Positions 47,793-59,063 are shown, counted from the stretch's first letter. The stretch is 64,000 nt of DNA from Auricularia sp. M13 (GCA_037042915.1 CM073202.1:3038001-3102000), one strand, 5' to 3'. Program-made: numbers and translations. Notes: a model not told the origin generated them from the letters alone.

Positions 47793-47973
47793 TGTGGAGC
47801 CCGAGTCAGAGCACAATCCATGACTCTACCTGTATTTTTAGTATAAATATCTGTATTCTAGGACTCTGAGCTCCTCAGTCTGCTTTACAGAGACAATTCC
47901 CATTCATCCTTGAGTGAGAAAAGTCCAAGCAGCCTCTCAAGATTGTCTAAAGGCCCAAAGCCATCGGTGAGTG

Positions 47974-48380
47974 ATGATTCTATTGACTTTCACTATTCAC
48001 TCATGGCCGCTTGGCCTTACACTTGCTCGACTCGACCCGACCCTGGTGTCATTTCCAGCGACCATTACTGCTCCTTCGAACGAACACCACGGAGAGTTCG
48101 ACCATACGCCGTTCCTCTATCATACGAACGCTCCTTACGCATACAACTCAGAACTCCTGAATGCCGCAGCATATAACTGGGACCCCGATCAACCATATGG
48201 CTCATTATTACAATTGGTAAAGTACTTTGTCTATGCAAACACTGCTCTACTCACCAGCCTTCTCAGAATTCTTTTGAAGACTATGTGGAAATGGTAGAAG
48301 CTCCGACGCAGACAATGCCAGTGGGACAGGCTATCGACGAAAACAGCGAGCTCTGCAAAGCTCTCATTGGCTTTTATTGA
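47974..48380 (+). CDS. Hypothetical protein, 121 aa, two exons (3' end uncertain)
   Basis: Exons 47974-48216 and 48258-48380 join in frame across a 41-nt GT-AG intron. The product reads as a plausible protein (NAAAYNWDPDQPYGSLLQL, then PSQNSFEDYVEM). The first 25 residues are hydrophobic (MILLTFTIHSWPLGLTLARL) and may be a signal or anchor segment. Alternatively this start lies in an intron whose donor is GTGAGT at 47968. A further coding-like block, 48430-48609 (NNFLVNRLPDKITFHYDMVS), follows an acceptor at 48429 but cannot be joined cleanly. A TATAAATA lies about 130 bp upstream. Family not recognised. Confidence 0.45.
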
Positions 48381-48429
48381 TTGAATATTCACTCATGTTC
48401 TTACTATCTACGAGATAGGCATTATACAG

Positions 48430-48609
48430 CTACAAGACTCTACCTGTGCTACTTTCCGGACAAGCGCCAATAATTTCCTGGTCAATCGTCTCCCCGATAA
48501 AATAACCTTCCATTATGACATGGTATCTGACAAGAATGAGCTACAGTGGATCGTTTGGGCTCAAGAAAGAGGATTCGATGGCTGGTCACCGGCACCAGCG
48601 AGCTTGTAG
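48430..48609 (+). other. Orphan exon-like block, 59 codons
   Basis: Open in one plus frame after TTATACAG, ending TAG, with protein-like composition (WIVWAQERGFDGWSPAP). Probably a last exon of the gene starting near 47974, but no suitable donor with the right phase was found. Confidence 0.4.
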
Positions 48610-48621
48610 CGCGACGACGAC

Positions 48622-49264
48622 TTGATGTACCAAAACAAAATGCGAGTAGACGAGGGCTGCTTGGGAGTGAAGTGAGTTGTTGATCTTGAGCGCTAGATTT
48701 TGGAGCGGGATGGATCTGCAGAGAGGATAAAAAATGAGCAAAAATGAGCGGTCATCGGTCAGCGAGCGAGGATAATTTGACGTACCGGAAAAGACTACGA
48801 GCAGCCTAAGCATGCCGACAGCATTTCAGCTGCTCGGCAGACAAGGTTCTGTGTTGATCTTGAGTGCTAGGTCATGCGGGAGGTGCATGCCCTGCGACCT
48901 AGATCAAAATTTTGAGAGAGTGGGCGCGGGAAGACGACTTGACATACCGAACGGGGGCGCAGAACCGGACAGTTGCAGTGTGACCGCCAATTGAAATCAC
49001 AACGTCCATTCGGAGGTCCATAATTAGCATGACAGTGTGTCACTGCGCGAGACGGTCAGTGCCAAGTTCTGAGGTTGACTTTAGGACAGCCGGACATACC
49101 ATACGAATTTAGAGCCCATCCGCAAGAGCGGCCTGGCAGTCATCCGCATATGCAGAACCATCGAAGATGGCGAGACGAAGTTGACGTACGGCGACGGTGC
49201 GGGCGGGCGAGCAGCTGTTGGCGTGGTCAGTACCAATCTGGGAGCGAGGACGAGTTGACTTACC
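48622..49264 (-). other. Ladder of intron-donor-like repeats
   Basis: The plus strand repeats TTGAYNTACC at 48622, 48777, 48939 and 49255, with variants near 49090 and 49181. On the minus strand each is a strong donor, G-GTANGTCAA. Several are preceded by acceptors and branch-like CTGACC. Two exon-like stretches share the sequence CTAGCRCTCAAGATCAACA (near 48690 and 48870). This looks like duplicated exon-intron units, but the spliced frame stops early, so I cannot call a protein. Confidence 0.4.
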
Positions 49265-49862
49265 AATAATCACAGCCCCTACTTATTAATCCCAAAGCGA
49301 CATGTCTGAAGGGTTGAGGATGGGTCCGGCAAGGCGAATGCAATCGTAGAGGCGACAGTCAGTGGTGGCATCGAGGTCTGAGGTCTGAGCGAACCATGGT
49401 GACGACTCGGAGTTGACAGAATCGGGATGTGCCGCGTCGCAGGCCGCATCGGTCAGTCATAGGAAAATTCACGTTCTCATGAAATTGTAAGCTAAATAAA
49501 CCAGACAGACTGCTTTGTAGTTAAGCTCTGCATCTATATACGTGGTCTCAAGAAGGCCGGACATTCTGACAGCGAGATAATAGCCTTCCGATTTGCCCGG
49601 CGATTTACCACTGCTTGAATGCACACTCAGAAAGATGGAGATTAGTGTAACTCTTGAGAGTTTGCAGAAAGACTCATTTCCATCCTCTGAACTACTGAGG
49701 ACAATATGGGAGCTTAGCAGGCTGCGCCCCATTGTCAGCGTCAAGATTTAACACCAGACTTCCCACCCGGAGATCGCTGCAGTCAGTTCTGTAAGTATTC
49801 GATTCACACTCAAGTAATTGTTAATTGCTCCACTCTATAAGCTACTTTTACTGCTCTGCAAA
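49265..49862. other. Gap; a possible 87-codon minus frame
   Basis: A minus frame from an ATG at 49732 to a stop at 49469 has Ser-rich and hydrophobic stretches. No intron signals or family. Confidence 0.25.
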
Positions 49863-51049
49863 TCAGACAGAAGTTGAGGCCACATGCATGCTCCCGGACT
49901 GCTTGTGCGACACTCCTGGACCATGAGACGGCGAACCTCCCGATGAGCCAGAAGGTCCACCGCTCTCAGAGTCATGCCGAGTATCCCCGTTGTCGTCGTG
50001 CTCCAAGTCACTCGCAAAGCGGCGACAATTGCCGGTCTCAACATGGTCGCGCATCGCGGCTGGAAGTCCAACAACGTCACAGTAGTTGCAGTACTGCAAA
50101 AGGCGTTGAAGGGTGGCGAGATAGTCGACCTTCAGACCGAAGGGACTGTTCAGCGCCATGAGCGCACGCGTCTCAACGAGCCCCGCACTGTTGTAAGCCT
50201 GCGGAGGCATGAAGGGCATTTCGATCTCAAGCATGCTGAGACCCCGCGGTGCTAGTACACCGCGAAGGTCGTCGTCGCGATCTGGAGTGACTTGCAGGAG
50301 TGAGCTCAAGATGATAACGATACAGCAGGAACAAACGGCGTACAGTATCCAAGTGAGCTCTTCCCAATGTCATCAAACTGGAAGGCTGAAAGCTCATCAG
50401 AACGCAGGCAAGGATATTGAGCGGATATCTTACTAGGACTAAAGACAATGTTGCGCCAGTCCGCCGCCGGCGTACGAGGTAAAGTTACTGTTGGAACGTG
50501 AGACAATGAACTTCTGACCGGCAGTGAAAAGCAAACCTTCGTAGAAGCAGTCATTTTCGGTGCCATGCTTTGCGCAGACAAGCTGGTAGGATGTGGTAGT
50601 TCCATCGCGTTGCGTCAAGATCGTTGTCTGGACTTCATCCCGGGTCGCGAACGCGTTGTTCCTGCCGCAGAGACAAATGGGATATGGGATCTTGTTTTCG
50701 GCCAAGTAAAGACGAAGCCCACTGGGCGCAACGAAAGAACCTGCATGAGGCTGGCGCTGATGCACAGGCCTGGGTGCAGAGTCAATGTGACAATACTGCA
50801 GGCACATCGTTTCAACACTCACCATTGCCAAACACGCAAGTCATTCGCATTGTGCGACCATTCAAGGATGCGGCCATTCTGGGCGGACGACTGGATTCGA
50901 TTGAGGAGGAGATGCAGCGTTGTGTCGCGTTGAGTCGCGAGGAGCATGCGAGCGGTCCGACGCGGCTGGCTCATGATCGCGCCAGCATGGACAACTCGTG
51001 GCCCAGGATAAGCGTGGCCAGAGTACGAGACACGACGGTTCTGAGACAT
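49863..51049 (-). CDS. Protein with GRF-like zinc motif, 348 aa
   Basis: Four exons: 51049-50823, 50769-50489, 50438-50319 and 50281-49863 close in frame. The third intron would be only 37 nt, at the lower limit, so that junction is uncertain. Residues around 95-150 contain PICLCGRNNAF, a run ending YQLVCAKHG, then NDCFYE. This CxCG...C...C spacing resembles GRF-type zinc fingers, which bind single-stranded nucleic acid; the resemblance is loose. Near the C-terminus a second cysteine set (YCNYCDVVGLPAAMRDHVE) looks like a degenerate C2H2 finger, followed by a Ser/Gly/His-rich tail. TATAAA lies 81-86 bp before the ATG. No known family is assigned. Confidence 0.5.
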
Positions 51050-51129
51050 TTCAGGGAGGAGAGGACGAGTAATCGAGCTGTCGACGGCAGCACACGCTGT
51101 GGCGAACTGACGGCGTTGGACTCTCTGGC

Positions 51130-51135
51130 TTTATA
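51130..51135 (-). promoter_or_regulatory. TATA box of the GRF-like gene
   Basis: Minus-strand TATAAA about 81-86 bp before the ATG at 51049, a usual distance. Confidence 0.5.
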
Positions 51136-51849
51136 GCAGCAGCTCACACAGTTACCGAATATTCCAGGTCTTTTTCGTGAGAATTCTGTGCTCATCGCTC
51201 GCATTGAGGAGCCTTGGCCTTGCAGCATGAGCAGACCGGCGCCTGCACACTCGCTTGTGCGTTAGCGTTTCAGCGCTGCCGAGTGTGCGGTTCGGGATCT
51301 ATGACGTCGATGCTGTGCAGCCATCCCGCGGACGAGTGTGCGCTTGGCAGGAGCTCTGCCGGGCGCGCCGGTAGCCGAGTGTGCATGATCGGGAGAAACC
51401 ACCCTGATGACCCCAGATTGCGTTCCTTGATAATCAAGATAGTGACCGCCTTGATAGAGCCATATTGGCGTACTGGTAGAACAGAGTCCTAGTATCAAGC
51501 TGGAGTAGAGACGGTGTCGTGTGCCATGAGCGCGTAGTCGCTGTATTTTGCGCAGAGCATAGTGATTGATGATTTCACACGGCAGCGGGACATTGCATGC
51601 CACTCGCCGGGGAACCTGCTTGAACATGCGCAGAGGCAAGTCGGATTATCCGGCTCAGAGAGTCAGAAGTCCAAGCCATACGCAGGCTAATGAACGGAAT
51701 TGAATAATGGATTAAACATTCGATAACTAGAGGATACAATTGGTCAGTCAATGACAGGCAGAACGCAAGCAGCGCGCGCAGCACGCGAGATAACGATACA
51801 CCAGGGAAACGTCACGGTCGGGAAACGTTCGGTCGTGAGAGGGGTTCAA
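51136..51849. other. No gene seen
   Basis: Holds the second arm of the 18-bp inverted repeat (51376-51393) and the 3' flank of the LPMO gene. Confidence 0.4.
51376..51393 (-). repeat. Arm of an 18-bp inverted repeat (partner 43386-43403)
   Basis: Exact reverse complement of 43386-43403. See that entry. Confidence 0.7.
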
Positions 51850-52937
51850 CTAGTAGTTGCCTAGGCGCAGCCTGCGCCGCTGCGTTTGCTCGTGGGTGCG
51901 CAGAGCCTCCTCGCGGCGGTGGCGCAAGGCGCGCTTGCCAATGACGCGCTTGCAAGTGGTCTTGAGCGGCTTGGCCTCTCCAGTTTTGGCTGGAGCATTC
52001 GTTGCAGTCGGTGTCGACGTTGGCGCGTTCTGCGTGTCAGACGGTGTACTGATAGCGCCGTTATCATCGCCGGTATCATCGTCGGCGCGCCCAACAAAGA
52101 CGGCAGGTCCTGGGAACTGGTACGTGTCGGGGTTGATGTTGCTGTCGAACACGTTGACGTGGATGCCCGGATGCGTCGCGCTGTACGACCCCGGGAACGC
52201 CGCGAGCTCGGCGCCCTGCGCCTTCGCGCTCTTGCTCGCGCCGCCGCCAGTGACGCGCACCTGCGTACAGCTGACGTAGAACTCCGCGCCGCCGACGGGC
52301 TGCGCGATGTGCAGCGAGAGCACCTCGTAGCGCACAAGGTAGTGGCCGTTGGGGATGTTCTTGGGCACCGTGACGGAGATGCTCTTGTTGTTCGGCTTGA
52401 ACATGTCGCCCTGGAACCAGCCATCGCTCTTGTCGCCGCTCTTGAAGCCCTTTTGATCGATCTTGAACCACGCTTCTTCGCCAGCCGCCGGAGGAGCGCA
52501 GCGGTCTGCGGTGGTGCCGTCGGGGCATTGGTACATGTAGGCCATCACTGGGCCCACGTTGTGGGGCCATTCCGTGTGGTCGTCGCCCAAGCGGTAGTGG
52601 TATGTGAGCTTCGAGCCGGCCTCCACGTCGGCGACTAGCGCCGCGGAGTCTGCAGCGCCGCGTCCACAGGTCATGTCGTTCGACTGAGCATCGTTAATTG
52701 GATTGAAACCTCCAAGAAAACTTTTAGAATACACGCCAGAAAAGGAGATGCTTATAGCATACTGCGAATCTGGCGGATGGGGGAGTCAATGTTGGTGACC
52801 GAGCCCTGGTTTGGTCCTTTGTAGGTCACGCCGTTGGCGACTACGAACTCGACAGTGCCGTGCGCATTGACCAAAGACGAGAAAATGGCCACGAGAGTCG
52901 CGGCCGTAAGGAGAGTGGTGCGAGTCACAGACTTCAT
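51850..52937 (-). CDS. AA9 lytic polysaccharide monooxygenase, secreted, 344 aa
   Basis: Exon 1 is 52937-52763 and exon 2 is 52709-51850, with a 53-nt intron. A 25-residue signal peptide ends LVNA, so the mature protein starts with His (HGTVEF), the N-terminal half of the copper His-brace. The second brace His is H108 in EWPHNVGP. The axial Tyr is Y203 in GGAEFYVSC. AA9 enzymes oxidatively cleave cellulose or related glucans outside the cell. The residue two before the Tyr is Glu201, where many AA9s have Gln. After the catalytic domain comes a Thr/Pro/Ala linker and a strongly basic tail (RALRHRREEALRTHEQTQRR), with no cellulose-binding module. It shares a 286-bp divergent intergenic region with the BTB gene at 53224. 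Confidence 0.9.
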
Positions 52938-53021
52938 CGATCGTTCAGCGTCAAGCAGAGGGAAGCGGCGGAATCGGAGAGTTGGGGGAGGAAATAAGAG
53001 TCAATTTGCGGGCCAGGCCAG

Positions 53022-53028
53022 TATATAA
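53022..53028 (-). promoter_or_regulatory. TATA box between the LPMO and BTB genes
   Basis: TATATAA on the plus strand (TTATATA on minus), 85 bp before the LPMO ATG at 52937 and about 200 bp before the BTB ATG. It most likely serves the LPMO. Confidence 0.5.
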
Positions 53029-53223
53029 GCTGCGGCGGCTGCGTGGCGGGCTGTGGCCGTTGTTTCGCGCGTGCGCAAGGGCCACGGTGGAGGACCATCC
53101 CGTTTTGTGTGCGCGTGGAGTGCCAAGACAAGCGGTGGTCGGAGATGAAATTGACGCCGCTTCGCATTGTTCTCCGTGACGACCAAACAAACAATTCGTT
53201 CTGAGCCACATTTTTGCCCGACA

Positions 53224-54164
53224 ATGGCGGAACCAGCTGCACCGACTGTGCACAAGCGCTTCAACTTTACAGACTCGGATATCACCTTCTGCTCCTCGGA
53301 CAACGTCATCTTCTGCGTCCATAAAGCCAACCTGTGTGCATTTTCGGTCGTCTTCAAGGACATGTTCGTCGTTGGGCACGACGCTGCCGACACGACCGCG
53401 GAGCCGATAGCGGTTGCTGAGCGCGCACAGGTGCTTCAGGTCCTGCTTGCCATGTGCTACCCCGCAGCGGATCCCCCATTGGACTTGGGCAAGCTCGCCG
53501 CGAACTTGATTATTGATTGCTACGAGGCGACTGTCAAATACCAGATGTGGGTTGCTGGGCTAGCGCTGCGAAGCTTCGCAATGTACGCATCATTATCCCG
53601 CCGTCCGTGCGCCCTCGACTTACGAGTAGTGTTCGCCAGCCCAATCGTCCACAAAGATCCATTTCCCATCGCCAGGCTCGCCCACAAACTCAACGACTCC
53701 GTCCTCTTGGGCAAAGCCGCAGTGGAAATCCTGAAATACGACTTGCTCGCCAGATCCAGGGAATACTCGAAGAAAGCAGGGCCGGTCTGGCCTACTCTAG
53801 TGAGTCGCCGGCGCTACGAACGGCGCCTGCAATCGCTCAATACCCGCAGCTTGAATTCCACTACCGATGCCGGGCCGAAGTTGTTGATCTCCTTTTCACA
53901 CTTTCTGGCGATACGGCGAAACCTTGCCATCTGACTCCCCCAGCGCACATGGCGCTCACACAAGAATGGCGGAACGCGTGCAAGAAACATCTAGGGGGCT
54001 CAGCTGTGCTCGATACCGCCGCTCTCTTGGCATGCATTAAAAAAATCATGGGCGGCCATGGTACTTCGTGCACAAACCAGCAATGTAGAGAGGCGATGCA
54101 ATGCTGGGACGCCAGGAAAAATAACCTCGCGAACTTCAAGCGCAAGGTGAAGTTCGACGCTTGA
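53224..54164 (+). CDS. BTB/POZ domain protein, 277 aa
   Basis: Exons 53224-53582, 53640-53799 and 53850-54164 close in frame. The first intron is 57 nt, a multiple of three with no stop, so an unspliced read also stays open. The splice is chosen because it restores the alignment to the neighbour (exon 2 starts PIVHKDPFPIARLAHKLNDS). BTB fold at about residues 12-110: FNFTDSDITFCSSDNVIF, HKANLCAFSVVFKDMF and CYEATVKYQMWVAGLALRSF. Exon 3 starts LEFHYRCRAEVVDLL and has C-terminal cysteines (CTNQQCREAMQC). Close paralog of the next gene; together they form a tandem pair. Probably an adaptor; partner unknown. Confidence 0.85.
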
Positions 54165-54581
54165 ATTTCCCCGTTATCTTCGTGTATCTTCGATAAAGCT
54201 GCTAATCACTCCAGGCCCATATATACGAGTTGACATAATTGCGGGTTTCACTGCTGCACTGCTACACTGGGCTGCCGGCGTTTGTTTGCATCCTTCGCTC
54301 TTGCGTCCACCAATGCCGCTCAGGGCACTACATCATTTGGAGCATCCCGCATACACCTTATCACCACCACCATAGCCGTGCCGATGAGGACGAAACGCGT
54401 ATTCCATTGACCTATTGCGTTGCCGCGGTTCTCAGACAGGCTCCTGAAGATTCCAGCTAAGTTTACAGCCTCGAGTTCGCCTCATGGATCCGGTGAGGCA
54501 TGCCACTTCAACCGAGGCTGACGCGTTTAAAGCAGGCTCTGAGTTCGCAGCAATACCAACGCTCTCTGGCTCACTCACACG

Positions 54582-55505
54582 ATGTCCGACACAGCAGAAT
54601 CGGCTCCCGCGCCCACGCCGGCGCCGCACGCACAATTCAACCACCCCAACTCAGACTTGACACTCCTCTCGTCTGACAACGTTCTATTTCACGTCCATCG
54701 CGCGAATCTGTCCGCCTTCTCCGCCGTCTTCAAGAATATGTTCAGCGACAGCGAAGCCCAGTCCGAGCCCGTCCCCCTCTCCGAGACGTCTTCGACCCTC
54801 GCGATTTTGCTCGCGATGTGCTATCCGTCTGAGGAGCCGCCTGTGGACTTCACGAAGCTCGACGCAGAGGTCATCCTGGCGTGCTACGAGGCTACCGTCA
54901 AGTACCAGATGTGGGTCGCAGGCCTCGCCCTGCGCAGCTTCGTCCAGTGCGCATAATCGTACACGTTCTTGTAATGCGACTGACATGAGGCTTGCAAATG
55001 CAGGCCGCTCGTCCACCTCGAGCCCTTTCTCGTCGTCAAGCTCGCATATCGCCTGAACGATTCGGTTCTGATGGCGGCGGCGGCGGAAGAGGCTCTCAAC
55101 TGTGATATATTGGCGAATGCGCGTCAATATGCCGAAAAAGCAGGTCCGGACATGTGGCCTCGCTTGGTAAGTGGCTCTGGAACGTCGCGTGCTTAAGCTC
55201 ATGCAATACCACAGCTTGAATTTCATTATCGACGCAAAATGGAGATCGTCGATTTCGTCTCCACACAGTTAGGAACTGCAGCATATTGCGCTCAATGTCG
55301 CAGGAGACAGCCAAGACGCGAACTACTAAATGATTTGCTTGCTTCGAGGAAAGGAATCATTGATCCTCAACCCCTCCAGAAATTCAATTCAGCTACTGTC
55401 GAGGTGTCACTTTGCGGCTATTGCCCGGACCGCAGCACCGCCGACTTCGCATCCCTGAAGATCATGTTGGCGCAATTCCCTTCTAAATGTAGCTTTACTT
55501 TATAA
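54582..55505 (+). CDS. BTB/POZ domain protein, 272 aa
   Basis: Exons 54582-54946, 55004-55166 and 55215-55505 close in frame with introns of 57 and 48 nt. Exon 1 ends after CYEATVKYQMWVAGLALRSF, a block identical to the preceding gene. Exon 2 is PLVHLEPFLVVKLAYRLNDS, and exon 3 starts LEFHYRRKMEIVDFV with CAQCRRR and CGYC further on. The first donor (GTGCGC after CA) is used because the frame otherwise stops six bases later. Both intron phases agree with the other BTB genes in this window. Tandem duplicate of 53224-54164. Confidence 0.85.
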
Positions 55506-55659
55506 GCATTCCTCACCCGGTAGTTAGCTCCTCCATTAATGTACACTGTGTCGTTCATTTTTGACCCAGTTTGAGGTTCCAACGTCCGTTAGACGCGCTT
55601 TTAAGACTCCGACGCTTTCAGCAACGTTAACTTTCGTCTCTTCGGCTCTCGGTCTACAT

Positions 55660-56123
55660 ATGTCATCGAGCACGCCACAGCCGTTGAAGGTGCCCGCAGG
55701 CACTTCGCCTACTCCTTCGAAACAACCAACGCCAAAGCCGTCCCAAGCGGCGTTGAAGACCGCACCAACCACGCGACCCGAGGACATATCCTCGCCACAT
55801 GAGTTGACAGCCTTTGTAAGTCTACCACATATGGTATTTCACTACTAAATCTACATATCCTCTATTCCAATGATTGGATAGGTCGAAACGCTGCTCGGCC
55901 AGCTCGAAGCCAAGTTCGACGACATGTCGAACCAGTTGCTCGACCGCAGTAAGCATTATGGGTTTTCGCGCGCCGACACCGCACGTGACTGACCTGCGCA
56001 ACGTTTCTAGTGGGTCAGATGTCTTCGCGCGTCGACGCGCTGGAGGCGTCAATACAGGACCTGATCAATACCGACATTGCGGCACCGCCGTCGCCAAAGC
56101 CCGGCACGCCACGCTCATCTTGA
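55660..56123 (+). CDS. Heat shock factor-binding protein 1 (HSBP1) homolog, 111 aa
   Basis: Exons 55660-55815, 55882-55948 and 56011-56123 (introns 66 and 62 nt) close in frame. The core SPHELTAFVETLLGQLEAKF, then DDMSNQLLDRMGQMSSR and VDALEASIQDLIN, is the heptad coiled coil of HSBP1. In animals HSBP1 binds the trimerisation zone of heat shock factor and damps its activity; the fungal role is inferred. The N-terminal 45 residues are a Ser/Thr/Pro-rich extension, and the tail is PPSPKPGTPRSS. A small, single-copy, conserved gene. Confidence 0.9.
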
Positions 56124-57193
56124 CCTTGGACTTTGGCTCGCCGTTCCCAGGCGGCGCATCTCCCACGTACATATCCACAGTTCCTTGCGCTCGATTTGTA
56201 ACACGCTGCGTTCCGTTCTCTGCGAACAGGCCGGGATGCTCAACTCGACAACTCGCCTGAGCAGCCCGCTGCCCCGTCGCGGCGCACCCGGCAAGAACAA
56301 TCTGAGCCAACCTGCGCTTGGCGCAAATTACAGCCAGCTCGACGACCTAGGGATGTTCGGAGATGTCCTATCTCTGTCACAATGCGCGGGCGGCGGGCGC
56401 GTATTCTACTCTTGGCGATATATGGCATGCCTGGAAATCCAGAACGTAACGGTTTCCTGGAATTTATTTCTTAGCAACATGCTCGGGCTACGGTAGAACG
56501 CGTTATTCGGGGTATCAGCCTACGGTGCAAGTAATATACTCGACATTCGGCGCTGGTCCGACGCGGCAAAGCTGAACCTGCTTCCCCATATACTCATGTT
56601 GGTCCCTGAGCGGGCCCCCGCAGAAGTATGCAGCGGCCCGGGGAGTAGACGTGACCACTGGGATATGAGGGCCGCAGTCTTCATTGCCGTCATATTTCCT
56701 TCGCATCAGTGAAGCCCGGCGTTTTCGGACCACAGGACTTCAGAACTGTGAGTTCTTCGGCTTTGAATCTTTCTGAGAACTGACAGTTTCGACTGAGCTC
56801 GAATCCTGGCAGTAGATACGATCTGGGCCAGGCCTATGGACGTCAACTATCATGGCCAATCGCAATCAGATAAACCAGAACTGGCCGATCTTCAGTGGGG
56901 GATGATCACCAGTCATGTCACGGGGTAGCATGCCGAGTAAAAGAAAATAGGGGCGGCGTCCTCGCGGCTCTCCACCGCGTTCGGGGGAGTCGCCACTCTT
57001 TTTGAGTCGCGGCGTGCAATGGCAAACGGTATGCACGTACTCCAGCCCGGCCGGACTTCCATATGCACCTGCCAGTCTCACACGCAATGTGAGCGGGAAT
57101 AGGTCCCAGAGGCTTCGCTTGCGCGTATTTCGCGCCATCCGGCACAGGGCGCACAGATCTCTGAACCGGGCCGGAGAGCCGGGGGCGCAGACG
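56124..57193. other. No convincing gene
   Basis: A 90-codon minus frame from an ATG at 57138 to 56866 and a 139-codon plus frame to 56496 are present, but neither has a recognisable domain or intron structure. Probably intergenic. Confidence 0.35.
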
Positions 57194-57200
57194 CATATAA
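57194..57200 (+). promoter_or_regulatory. TATA box of the DUF1479 gene
   Basis: CATATAA about 90 bp before the ATG at 57288. Confidence 0.5.
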
Positions 57201-57287
57201 GCGGGCGGAGGAATGCCGGAGATTCTCTGTGCTCCTATCGCCCTCTTTCCCCAGCTTCATACTAGCAGTTAGCAGCACTCTGCAACG

Positions 57288-59063
57288 ATGAACATCTCGA
57301 AGAACGCGAGCGATGCCGCCGCCCCCGTGTGGCCGGAGCGCTTTGTGCAGCTCAAGCACGAGATCGCGCAGGGCCACGAGGAGGAGCTGACGCGCTCGTG
57401 GAAGGCCCTAATTGCTGCGCTCAAGGGCAGGACGGACGAGTTCATTAATGTCGGACCGGCGGTACGCCGTGCTTTTTGCTACTGTTGTCGGATATGCTGC
57501 TGACTGCGTCTTGCAGTATATTCCTCAGGTCGATTATAGCGAGCTGCAGAATTTGAGCGCGGAGAAGGTGGCCGAAGTCAAGAAGAAGGGTTGCGTCGTT
57601 ATTAAGAACGTAGTCCCCGATGAGGAGGCTCTTCGTTGGAAGGCCGATCTCAGGAAAATCATTGAGGATAACCCGCAACTCGAGGGTATGCCCGAAGCGT
57701 TCTCTTTGGCACGACTCACATTCGGCTCAGGTCTTCCACTGGACGACAAGCAGTTCTTCTATCTCTAGTACGTGCCATTGATGACTGACATTGACTCCAG
57801 ACTGACATTTACACTAGCTGGTCGAAGCCGCAGGTCGAAGCTCGCGCGCATCCCAACATCCTCAACGCATCGACCTGGCTCAACCAACTCTACACCGGCT
57901 CAGGCGCGGACCCACGCGTGCTGAGCGCTCCGCTCACGTATGCCGACCGCTTCCGCATTCGCAAGCCCGGCCCGTCCAAGTGGGGATTCCACCCGCCGCA
58001 CATTGACGGTGAGCTCTACTCTCAGCACGCCGCTTGTCATGTCTGACTAAGGTCGACCAGGCGGCAGCATTGAGCGCTGGGAGGACCCGGGCTTCCGCTC
58101 AATCTACCGCGACATCCTTTCGGGCGACTGGACCAAGCACGACGCGTTCGACATCGACGGGCGCATCGTCGCCCAGTCCGACTTGTACGACCGTCCGAAC
58201 CAGGCCAGCGTCTTCCGCACCTTCCAAGGCTGGCTCGCCATGAGGTCAGTTCTTCCATTCAGATCTCGTCGTCGAGGCATACCTGACCCACATTGCACGC
58301 TTGCAGCGAGACTGGCCCCGGCGAAGGCACGCTGCGCGTCTACCCCGACATCCAGCTCGGCAACTCCTATGTCATTCTGCGCCCGTTCTTCTCGCCGATC
58401 GACCCGAATGGCGATCTGTACGATCCTGAGAACTGGAAGCTTGGTGCGTGCCGCTTTCGCGGGTTGTTCAATGGAACACGGCACCGATCGCCCCTGGCTT
58501 TCGCAGACCTCTCCAAGCCAGAGTTCCCGGGCATCATCCTGCAGCCTGATGGCAAGTTCCACGGACCGCGCATCAACGACGAGTCGCACCCGCACCTGCG
58601 CACGGGAGAGGCCATGGTCAGCGTGCCGCACGTCTCCCCGGGCGACATGGTCTTCTGGCACAGTGTGCGTTATCTCACTTTCTCATAGAGCTTGTATTAC
58701 AACAATTCAATGATCATCCGCAGGACCTCATCCACTCTGTTGAGGAGGCGCACAACGGCAAGAACGACTCGAGCGTGATGTACATCGCCGCGGTGCCTGC
58801 GACCAAGCAGAACGTAACATACATCGCCAAACAACGAGATGCGTTCCTCAAGGGTCACACTCCGCCGGACTTTGGCAGGTGTGTTGATAAACCTTCTGCT
58901 CTTCCAAAGCATGTTCTGAATCACGTGACGTGGCAGGGACGGCGACGAGAGCGGTGTAAAGGGCGTCGGAAGCGCCGATGATATTCGTAACCCTCTCGCC
59001 AGGAGGGCAATGGGGTTGGACGGCTTTGAGGAGTTGATTCGCGTGGCCGCAGTCGGCGCCTAA
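57288..59063 (+). CDS. DUF1479 family protein (putative Fe(II)/2-oxoglutarate dioxygenase-like), 458 aa
   Basis: Eight exons: 57288-57461, 57517-57767, 57818-58008, 58061-58244, 58307-58443, 58507-58664, 58724-58878, 58937-59063; all introns 50-63 nt, frame closes. DUF1479 proteins (bacterial YbiU relatives) have a jelly-roll fold with an HxD...H facial triad. Here HPPHIDGG and SDLIHSVEEAH fit the first and last metal ligands. Other family marks are CVVIKNVVPDEEAL near the start, ETGPGEGTLRVYPD, and VSPGDMVFWHSD. Substrate unknown. The N-terminal 58 residues are a short helical region in the first exon. Start supported by an upstream TATA box. Confidence 0.9.

Noticed and set aside
51886-52638. 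250-codon plus frame over the LPMO gene
   Set aside because: Antisense shadow of the AA9 coding exon, whose motifs are clear on the minus strand.
56866-57138. 90-codon minus frame divergent from the DUF1479 gene
   Set aside because: It has an ATG but no domain, no introns and no support beyond length. Left as intergenic.
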